Shown: piece after piece, positions 19,191 to 23,830 of the stretch
Position numbering within the stretch: the first letter of the stretch is position 1
Layout of the letters: each line of letters begins with the position of its first letter
IMG/VR virus record: IMGVR_UViG_3300032229_000625
Span: 1 to 23,830 of that record
From: a virus
Length of the DNA: 23,830 nt
Reading direction: 5' to 3' (one strand)
Notes under the pieces: generated by a model
What the model saw: the letters and a program-made list of their open reading frames with translations, nothing else
Told to the model about the DNA's origin: nothing
The model's database searches: none
Program-made: the position numbers and the translations under genes

Positions 19191-19577
19191 GTGATCAACC
19201 TCTTCAACGGCAGGGTTGTTTTAGAACGACGAACGCTCGTTGAGAATTGGCGCGCCAAAGTAAAACTCCCCAAGCAAAGTGGCGCATTTATTGTCATTGA
19301 CCTTCAAACAACTGAATTAAAGCTGGCCTTTGTCCGCGCCCAGAACATTTACAGATGTTTGAGGAAGGGCGAAAGTTTTGCGGAATTGGACCCACCGCCA
19401 ACCAATCACCTTTCATGCTGGGATTGCGCTCACTGGTCTGTGTTGCGCGTGAACAATGGAGGCAATGGCTGTGAGTTCCAATTCCCCGAGGCGCGCCAGA
19501 CTGCATATGGCAAATTCGCATCTCAGTGCCACCTTTACGACGATGGAACCGAAAATTCTGAGCAGGACCGACTTTGA
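19191..19577 (+). CDS. Beta-rich protein with four-cysteine FPEA module (128 aa)
   Basis: Seen: GTG start at 19191 preceded by GGGGAAG nine bases away, immediately after the previous stop; a TTG at 19173 is an alternative. Residues 1-60 are beta-rich (INLFNGRVVLERRTLVENW). Residues 74-117 hold 'SCWDCAHW', then 'CEFQFPEARQ' and 'SQCHLY': C76, C79, C94, C113, W82 and FPEA 98-101. The module matches that of the 111-aa HTH protein. Likely zinc binding; role unknown. Confidence 0.7.
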   Translation: MINLFNGRVVLERRTLVENWRAKVKLPKQSGAFIVIDLQTTELKLAFVRAQNIYRCLRKGESFAELDPPPTNHLSCWDCAHWSVLRVNNGGNGCEFQFPEARQTAYGKFASQCHLYDDGTENSEQDRL

Positions 19578-19728
19578 AGACGGTAGCTACATCGAAACGC
19601 TAGAGCCAGTTCAAGGCGGTGAAATGTATTACCGCAGTTGTTACAAGGGAATGTGCAGGTATTCCAGTGATCTTTGGCAGGCACAAATTTATTGCCATCA
19701 AATGACTAGCCCTAGTCTTCCCGAGTAA
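19543..19728 (+). CDS. Small hypothetical protein (61 aa)
   Basis: Seen: ATG at 19543 overlapping the preceding gene by 35 bases. Starts MEPKILSRTDFEDGSYIETL, then 'GEMYYRSCYKGMCRYSSDLW' and 'QIYCHQM', a strand-strand-helix pattern with three cysteines. The last gene of the plus block; its end overlaps the convergent HNH gene by 17 bases. Function unknown. Confidence 0.6.
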   Translation: MEPKILSRTDFEDGSYIETLEPVQGGEMYYRSCYKGMCRYSSDLWQAQIYCHQMTSPSLPE

Positions 19729-20026
19729 TCCAATCCATAATTCGCGCTTCGCCAATTTCAGACCAAAACGGCAAACTTCTATAGAAAACTCGCCAGTCCT
19801 TATGCCCTTTCGCCATATTGCAGCCAAAGCAACAAGCTACTAGGTTATTTATTTTGTCCGTCCCGCCCTTGGCTTTGGGAACTACGTGATCTAGCGTCGG
19901 CGATCTACCCAATGGTTCAAAGCAATACGCGCAGTGGTAACCGAAATGAAGTAGCACGGTGTCCCTGAACCTTCGCTTAGCCTCGTGTTTTGGGACAAGT
20001 TCCGAGCCGTCAATGTGTTCAGTCAC
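19712..20026 (-). CDS. HNH endonuclease (104 aa)
   Basis: Role: metal-dependent DNA nicking/cleavage. Seen: 'HCAYCFEPLG' (C32, C35), 'TLDHVVPKAKGGTDKINNLV' (D46, H47, N61) and 'ACCFGCNMAKG' (C66, C69, N70, K73), the full ββα-metal HNH fold with the structural zinc cysteines. Known: stand-alone HNH proteins in phages are homing endonucleases or packaging accessories; here it is not next to terminase, so free-standing homing or DNA processing is more likely. Convergent with the early block. Start at ATG 20026. Confidence 0.88.
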   Translation of the reverse strand: MTEHIDGSELVPKHEAKRRFRDTVLLHFGYHCAYCFEPLGRSPTLDHVVPKAKGGTDKINNLVACCFGCNMAKGHKDWRVFYRSLPFWSEIGEARIMDWITRED

Positions 20027-20069
20027 CAGGCACCCGCTTGGTTCCTTAAACGGTAGCGACCGAAACCCA

Positions 20070-20240
20070 ATGAACTATTACGTGAGGCTTCCGATTGGCG
20101 TTCGCATCGGGCCGTTCTTGACCGTTGGCGCCGCGCAGCACTGGTGCCTCGTGCGTGAGTACGGCGAGTATTCCATTCATGCGCTGCAGAACCCCCTAGG
20201 GCCGCCTGAGCAATGGATTAAACAAGGTCCAGACCACTAG
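20070..20240 (+). CDS. Small hypothetical protein (56 aa)
   Basis: Seen: from ATG 20070, MNYYVRLPIGVRIGPFLTVG, then 'AAQHWCLVREYGEYSIHALQ' and a Pro-rich tail. Compact beta-alpha-beta look, plausible for a real protein. An earlier ATG (19959) would only add antisense HNH sequence. It diverges from the HNH gene with 43 bases between and points to the terminator at 20249-20278. No family known. Confidence 0.55.
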   Translation: MNYYVRLPIGVRIGPFLTVGAAQHWCLVREYGEYSIHALQNPLGPPEQWIKQGPDH

Positions 20241-20248
20241 GCAATAAA

Positions 20249-20278
20249 AAACCGCCTGCTCCCACGAACAAGCGGTTT
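20249..20278 (-). terminator. Strong intrinsic terminator at the end of the lysis/dcd operon
   Basis: On the minus strand a 13-base stem, AAACCGCTTGTTC with GAGCAGGCGGTTT (including G-U pairs), has a four-base GTGG loop and is followed by TTTATT. It lies 21 bases after the dCTP deaminase stop. The plus-strand direction lacks a T-run. Confidence 0.88.
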
Positions 20279-20299
20279 AGGGTCTCGTCCTCACCCAAG

Positions 20300-20851
20300 T
20301 TAACCAATCGTGGTGGGATTGACCTTAAGCGTTTCCCAAGACGGCATTACAGTTTCATGTCGGTTGTAGTGCCCGATTTCCGCGTAGGACCGTTCGGGGT
20401 CACCGCACAACGGCATGAATACCATTTGGCCAATCAGCATTCCGGGCCAGATGCCTAGCCGATGCTTCTGCCGCACATTTTTCAGCTCCAAAGTTAGACG
20501 ACTTCCATGCCATCCCGGATCACAAAATCCGGCGAGCATATGTTGAAAGCCAATTCGCGCACGGCTTGACTTCAGCACAAACTGTGCAGCAATCGCAGGA
20601 CTATCAGGAAGGTTAAAAATCTCTTGCGTTTCAGCAAGGATGAATTCACCCGGCGCCAGCCAATAAGGATCGCTTGGACTATGCGTGCTGATGCTATGGC
20701 GGATCAGATCAATGGTTTCGGATACCTCAATCATGATGTTGTCGCCCAATGCCACGTCATATGACGCGGGACCAAGCCGCTCAGGATTAAAGGGATGAAT
20801 CAGGGCGTGGCTTTGGCAAAGGGCGCGAATCTCCGAATCGGGCAGCAGCAT
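20300..20851 (-). CDS. dcd: dCTP deaminase (183 aa)
   Basis: Reaction: dCTP to dUTP, first step towards dTTP for phage DNA synthesis. Seen: 'LGPASYDVALGDNI' near residue 26, 'KSSRARIGFQHM' (94-105), 'GFCDPGWHGSRLTLELKN' (108-125) and 'GQMVFM'. Known: 'K.S.AR.G' and 'DPG..G..TLE..N' are the signature of the dUTPase-like trimer family, and E122 aligns with the catalytic Glu of Dcd (E138 in E. coli). Tyr-rich dUTPase motif is absent, so deaminase rather than dUTPase; a bifunctional dCTP deaminase/dUTPase cannot be excluded. Last gene before a terminator; six bases after the lysin gene. Confidence 0.92.
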   Translation of the reverse strand: MLLPDSEIRALCQSHALIHPFNPERLGPASYDVALGDNIMIEVSETIDLIRHSISTHSPSDPYWLAPGEFILAETQEIFNLPDSPAIAAQFVLKSSRARIGFQHMLAGFCDPGWHGSRLTLELKNVRQKHRLGIWPGMLIGQMVFMPLCGDPERSYAEIGHYNRHETVMPSWETLKVNPTTIG

Positions 20852-20857
20852 TCAGGC

Positions 20858-21910
20858 TCAATAATTCCACCGGATTTTAGGGCGATCCGGTCTCATCCCA
20901 AGGTGCACGAAACCCTTTGGCGCACCGTATCCAAGCGAATAACCCCAGTGAGCATCGCACCAAGCCTGCACTGAATAAATGTCGGTTCCGGCGATATAGA
21001 AATCAACGGCGCCCGTATCAGGTGCATCGTATAAATGTTCCGACCGCGCCGAGCCGCCAACCTGCGCGTTGATTTTTGAAGGCCGATAGCCGCTTGTGAT
21101 AACGATGGGTTTGTCGCCAAATGCCTTCCGTGCCCGCTCAAGAAACTGGCAAAGCACCATGGCGGTATCGCATTGAAATTGCTTATTAAAACGACGTGCC
21201 TCTTCGTTTAATGCCAGCTCGCCGTATTTAACGTTTGGCGTTACAGCAAAACTAAATGGTTTGTCGGGTGTAAAGATCACATCCGTAGTAACAGGTTTGA
21301 CGCCATTAAGGAACAGGTCAAGTTCATCACGACGGCGACGCACCAAACCCTCCAGAACACGCCCATCACCTTTGTTCCATCGTGGCAGCTCTTCCATTGC
21401 CGCCTTTTGCGGGTCTTCGCCATTGTTCAGTCGTTTACGCAGCGTGCTCTCCATCAGCGCGCCGTTGCCCACATTGAACGCAAAACTGATCAACGCACAA
21501 CGCTGGTTATTGGTCAGCGGTACGCGAATCTGAGTATCAACGGCACGGGCAAATTTTTCAAGATCGGACAACAACAGCGCCTCGGCGTCGGCCTCGGTAA
21601 TCTTCATGCCTATCTGGACATTTGCGCCAGTATGGCCATACCCAATCGTGGGTACACCAGCCGGACAGATATAACTTTCTAGCCTCAGCCCTTCCCACTT
21701 TTTAATCAGATCAATGGCGGGTTGCAGGTCGTGCTCGGGCTGTTTGCCACCTTGGCTCCAAGCCTTAAACCAAGCCTGGTCACGGCCAAGAATATTTGGG
21801 TTGGCCTTGTTGATGGCCTCCTCAAGCTCACTGATCGCCGCCATCTGATGTGGCAACCCGCGCTGGTAATACCGGAACAGGTCAATCAGTCGAATTTTGT
21901 TTTGGCTCAT
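20858..21910 (-). CDS. Two-domain endolysin: GH24 lysozyme plus M15-type peptidase (350 aa)
   Basis: Role: peptidoglycan degradation at lysis. Seen, from ATG 21910: an N-terminal helical unit (1-55) with 'LFRYYQRGLPHQMAAISELE'; GH24 domain 65-200 with E73 in 'KKWEGL', then C82 and T88 in 'YICPAGVPTIGYGHTG', and 'PLTNNQRCALISFAFNVGNG'; C-terminal domain 225-350 with 'VITSGYRP', 'SEHLYDAPDTGAVDF' (H292, D303) and 'VHLGM' (H336), an M15_3 zinc peptidase pattern. Known: P22/R21-type lysozymes use E-8aa-D/C-5aa-T; here it is Cys. No signal peptide. An ATG at 21925 is an alternative start. Confidence 0.9.
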   Translation of the reverse strand: MSQNKIRLIDLFRYYQRGLPHQMAAISELEEAINKANPNILGRDQAWFKAWSQGGKQPEHDLQPAIDLIKKWEGLRLESYICPAGVPTIGYGHTGANVQIGMKITEADAEALLLSDLEKFARAVDTQIRVPLTNNQRCALISFAFNVGNGALMESTLRKRLNNGEDPQKAAMEELPRWNKGDGRVLEGLVRRRRDELDLFLNGVKPVTTDVIFTPDKPFSFAVTPNVKYGELALNEEARRFNKQFQCDTAMVLCQFLERARKAFGDKPIVITSGYRPSKINAQVGGSARSEHLYDAPDTGAVDFYIAGTDIYSVQAWCDAHWGYSLGYGAPKGFVHLGMRPDRPKIRWNY

Positions 21911-22163
21911 CGCTCCAAGGGGCATGAATACTCATTGGGCCACCCAATAGGCGGCTTTCACCAGTTTGCAGCACATCGTCAATTTCGTGATGAATGACAA
22001 CGGGCGAGGGCTCTATCGGCTGTGCTTTGTGCCAATCCTCAACGGCGCGATCTAGCCGAGGTTTTAACGTGGCATTGAACTTATGGTCCTGCGCCGCCTT
22101 ACGCAGGTGATCGCGCCAGTTCTTTTGGCCAAATCGCGTTAGCCATACCGTGTCGGCATTCAG
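21882..22163 (-). CDS. Hypothetical protein (93 aa) with probable CTG start
   Basis: Seen: an open frame reading, from CTG at 22163, (M)NADTVWLTRFGQKNWRDHL, then 'ATLKPRLDRAVEDWHKAQPI' and an acidic C-terminus. It has no ATG, GTG or TTG before its folded region, and a TAA ends the frame nine codons upstream of the CTG. The CTG overlaps the stop of the holin-like gene as CTGA, mirroring the ATGA overlaps used elsewhere here. Charged helical protein in the lysis cassette, overlapping the lysin start by 29 bases. Function unknown. Confidence 0.65.
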   Translation of the reverse strand: MNADTVWLTRFGQKNWRDHLRKAAQDHKFNATLKPRLDRAVEDWHKAQPIEPSPVVIHHEIDDVLQTGESRLLGGPMSIHAPWSDEPKQNSTD

Positions 22164-22297
22164 CGCTTTGGGAAAACCATTTTGAGCACTTTAACGATCA
22201 GTTGCACCCAAGAGTTTTCACGGATGGGCAGCAGAGCAATAATTTCAGAGCCAGCGGCAATCGCAATGGCAATGACGGCAGCAGTCGTGGGGTCCAT
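22160..22297 (-). CDS. Small holin-like membrane protein (45 aa)
   Basis: Seen: starts MDPTTAAVIAIAIAAGSEII and continues 'ALLPIRENSWVQLIVKVLKMVFPKR'. One hydrophobic helix (6-24), a short loop with 'PIRENSW', then a second amphipathic helix with a basic end: layout of a small class II/III holin or an antiholin. Known from memory: similar 'MDP..A...A.....I..LIP....N...QL......FPK' proteins sit before lysins in cyanobacterial phages. Position two genes upstream of the endolysin supports a pore-forming role. Not proven. Confidence 0.65.
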   Translation of the reverse strand: MDPTTAAVIAIAIAAGSEIIALLPIRENSWVQLIVKVLKMVFPKR

Positions 22298-22330
22298 GGT
22301 TGAAATGACCTTTAGGCCAAGTCTATGGCC

Positions 22331-22579
22331 TTATTTATCCCTGCCAATGGTCATTTCAATTTGCCTAACCCGACCTTCAAGATCCGCCAACCGCTCCTTT
22401 GAGTCGTTCTTCAGCTCTTGGATGTCTTGGGCAACAGTGCTAACCGATTGATCCAGCTTGGCCACTTGGATAAACAACCCGCCTAAACCCAATACGGCGG
22501 CGGCTAACAAGGCCGGTACTGCTTGGCTAAATGCGTTCGGGCCCGACGGGCTTACGTGTCCCTCTTCGTGCCCATCCAT
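22331..22579 (-). CDS. TM plus coiled-coil lysis-associated protein (82 aa), XhlA-like
   Basis: Seen: an N-terminal soluble part (MDGHEEGHVSPSGPNAFSQA), a hydrophobic helix 'VPALLAAAVLGLGGLFIQVA' (21-40), then a 40-residue coiled coil (LDQSVSTVAQDIQELKNDSK onward) with heptads. Known: short proteins with one TM segment and a charged coiled coil next to holin and lysin are annotated as XhlA-like or Rz/spanin-like accessories. Context fits. No lipobox is present, so an outer-membrane spanin is unlikely. Exact role is inference. Confidence 0.7.
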   Translation of the reverse strand: MDGHEEGHVSPSGPNAFSQAVPALLAAAVLGLGGLFIQVAKLDQSVSTVAQDIQELKNDSKERLADLEGRVRQIEMTIGRDK

Positions 22580-22604
22580 TGCAAGGCGTGCGCCAACCCT
22601 CTAA

Positions 22605-22760
22605 TCAGCCTAGCGTCCGTTCCCAATCCTCCCTGTCAAAGGGATCGGCCTTGCCGCGCACAATTTCTACCGCACGTCGGTAATAGTGGTTGTCTGTTTT
22701 ACCAGTCGCCTCTAGGGCTTGTTTTATTTTCAGCCAGTTATCTCGGGTTTGTTTGTCCAT
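22605..22760 (-). CDS. Small hypothetical protein (51 aa)
   Basis: Seen: ATG at 22760 overlapping the previous stop (TAATG). Starts MDKQTRDNWLKIKQALEATG, then 'YYRRAVEIVRGKADPFDRED'. Short helical, charged. Tiling with the preceding gene supports translation. I recall similar 'W..IK.ALE..G.T...YYRRA' sequences in phages with no function. 25 bases before the TM/coiled-coil gene start. Confidence 0.65.
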   Translation of the reverse strand: MDKQTRDNWLKIKQALEATGKTDNHYYRRAVEIVRGKADPFDREDWERTLG

Positions 22761-22897
22761 TAGCCCTTGCCCTGCCCGCGCATCTTTTTTCTGCCGTGGC
22801 TAGGCAGGCTGTGCTGTCCCTGCCCTTGGCGCGTGCGCTTTGGTTTGCCGGGCACATGTTGAACGCGAGCGGTGCCAACCTTGGATTTGACGGCCAA
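22760..22897 (-). CDS. Small basic protein (45 aa) with TTG start
   Basis: Seen: from TTG at 22897, (M)AVKSKVGTARVQHVPGKPK then 'RTRQGQGQHSLPSHGRKK' and 'MRGQGKG'. No ATG or GTG lies in this frame before the conserved region and a TAA is found nine codons upstream, so TTG is the likely start. Known: 'MAVKSK.GT.RVE..PG.PK.TRQG' proteins are widespread in podoviruses and cyanophages; function unknown. Its strong charge suggests nucleic-acid binding. Immediately downstream of the integrase, so possibly co-transcribed. Confidence 0.7.
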   Translation of the reverse strand: MAVKSKVGTARVQHVPGKPKRTRQGQGQHSLPSHGRKKMRGQGKG

Positions 22898-22900
22898 TGG

Positions 22901-22929
22901 GGTTAAACAGAACTGCCGTTAATTTAACC
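22901..22929. repeat. Inverted repeat between integrase and downstream genes
   Basis: GGTTAAA (22901-22907) and TTTAACC (22923-22929) are perfect 7-base inverted arms with 15 bases between. Read on the minus strand the hairpin follows the integrase stop but has no T-run. It could be a weak terminator, a protein-binding site, or part of a recombination site. Nothing decisive is visible. Confidence 0.45.
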
Positions 22930-23823
22930 TCAAAGCACAGGCATTTCATATTCCGTGGTATTGGCCGCATAGTGCTTCCAAATCACCTGAGCCGTGTTGC
23001 CCGCCCACGTTGCAGCCTGCGTAACAGGAATGCCCGCCTCAAGCCAACGGCTAATTGCTACGTGCCGCAAGTCATAGGGCCGATATTTTTTCTGAATAAA
23101 ACCAGCCTCGTGTAACTGCTGCATTCGTTTGGCGAAAAAACTCTGGAACGCAAGGCGATTCCACGGAAACACGTATTCCGAATCCTGCGGCAACGACTCC
23201 AATATTTCCTTGGCCCGAGCATTCAGTGGAACCCACCGTTTTTTATTCGTCTTGGTGCTGTCTTTGTGGCCGTGGGTCAACGTGAAATTGCTATGCACCA
23301 ACACCCGATCTTCCTGAATATCGCTCCATTTCATTGCCCGCACTTCGCCAGTTCGCATTGCGGTCTGCAGCATGAACTCAGCAAACAATGACCAGTTGAC
23401 TTTCTTGTAAGCCAGCTTGCTTTCCAAGGCAACAAGCACCAGTGGAATTTCATTGCGCGGGATCACCACAATTTCGTGGTCACGTTGCGGCGCCTTCGGC
23501 ATTCGGAAATTTGCCACCGGATTCTTCGGCAGCAAGGCCACATCCTCGGCGGCGGCCCATCTGTACAGACTGCGCGTATACATGCAGACCCTGCGAGCTG
23601 ACGGCACAGGCTCCTGCTGCAACAGCCAAGTCAAGACCTTACGACCTTCCTTGAAATTCTGAACAGGACAACGCCCCAGCCATTTCGTGACCTGCCTGTA
23701 GTCGCTGGTCAGACTGGTGGGGCAAAGGGCCACGCTGCGCTCGTCTACGAATAACTGCCAAGCTTCTGACAGTGTGTAATCGCAGGCGGGCGCAGGGGTT
23801 TCTACGCGATAGGATGGTTCCAT
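22930..23823 (-). CDS. int: Tyrosine recombinase / phage integrase (297 aa)
   Basis: Role: site-specific integration and excision of the phage genome. Seen: N-terminal SAM-like region (18-95), catalytic domain with R157 in 'TAMRTGEVRAMKW', Lys at 191 in 'STKTNKKRWVPL', 'YRPYDLRHVAISRWL' with R253 (Tyr250 at the usual HxLR His), and catalytic Tyr285 in 'VIWKHYAAN'. The usual 'GH' second histidine reads N276 in 'WAGNTAQ'. The length is short but complete. ATG at 23823 is seven bases from the window edge, so upstream regulation is unseen. attP is not recognised in this window. It marks the phage as temperate or descended from one. Confidence 0.9.
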   Translation of the reverse strand: MEPSYRVETPAPACDYTLSEAWQLFVDERSVALCPTSLTSDYRQVTKWLGRCPVQNFKEGRKVLTWLLQQEPVPSARRVCMYTRSLYRWAAAEDVALLPKNPVANFRMPKAPQRDHEIVVIPRNEIPLVLVALESKLAYKKVNWSLFAEFMLQTAMRTGEVRAMKWSDIQEDRVLVHSNFTLTHGHKDSTKTNKKRWVPLNARAKEILESLPQDSEYVFPWNRLAFQSFFAKRMQQLHEAGFIQKKYRPYDLRHVAISRWLEAGIPVTQAATWAGNTAQVIWKHYAANTTEYEMPVL

Positions 23824-23830
23824 CGGTCCA

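Noticed and set aside
1-23830. Search by eye for CRISPR arrays, diversity-generating retroelements, retrons and tRNA genes
   Set aside because: No regularly spaced repeats, no reverse transcriptase motif (YxDD) and no convincing cloverleaf was found. A covariance-model search would be needed to exclude small RNAs.
1-23830. Auxiliary photosynthesis genes expected in some cyanophages
   Set aside because: No psbA, hli or similar sequence was recognised, so the cyanobacterial host suggestion stays an inference from gene style only.

Overview
The window reads as part of a temperate, tailed double-stranded DNA phage (or prophage) genome. No host housekeeping gene, tRNA, rRNA, CRISPR array or insertion sequence was seen. 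The evidence is a head-morphogenesis block, a phage recombination/replication block, a lysis block and a tyrosine integrase, all tightly packed with start/stop overlaps. Host is inference only: several small proteins and the terminase, portal and lysin architectures resemble what I recall from phages of picocyanobacteria (Synechococcus/Cyanobium). No photosynthesis gene is present to prove it, and no database search was possible. Shine-Dalgarno sites are mostly weak or absent; translational coupling (ATGA, TGATG, TAATG) is the common start signal.

Layout. (1) Positions 1-9294, minus strand, transcribed right to left: terminase small and large subunits, three small genes separated by two intrinsic terminators, portal (DUF4055 type), MuF-like minor head protein, a run of tiny basic proteins, scaffold, major capsid protein, decoration-like protein, and a head-tail connector cut by the left edge. 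Tail genes must lie beyond the left edge. One small plus-strand gene (2629-2823) sits inside this block. (2) Positions 9510-19728, plus strand: a replication-initiator-like gene with an internal AT-rich island (candidate origin), several unknown genes, a RecB/Cas4-type nuclease, RusA, a Zn-finger/NUMOD1 DNA-binding protein, a Sak3-type single-strand annealing protein, a ribbon-helix-helix protein and an SSB-like protein. About 2.3 kb of very small unknown genes follows, two of which share a four-cysteine module. One probable minus-strand gene (17070-17297) is embedded here. (3) Positions 19712-23823, mostly minus strand: HNH nuclease; then integrase, small basic protein, unknown protein, TM/coiled-coil protein, holin-like protein, unknown protein with a probable CTG start, two-domain lysin (GH24 + M15) and dCTP deaminase, ending at a strong terminator.

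How the parts fit: the nuclease, annealing protein, RusA and SSB-like protein form a plausible homologous-recombination set. The GTATAC-centred promoter elements at 7583-7612, 13658-13686 and 15491-15519 suggest shared control of the recombination genes and the head of the post-terminase region. The lysin, the holin-like protein and the TM/coiled-coil protein form a lysis cassette co-oriented with the integrase. Many small open frames below about 60 codons were recovered by reading frames across gene junctions; several are tiled so exactly that they are probably real.
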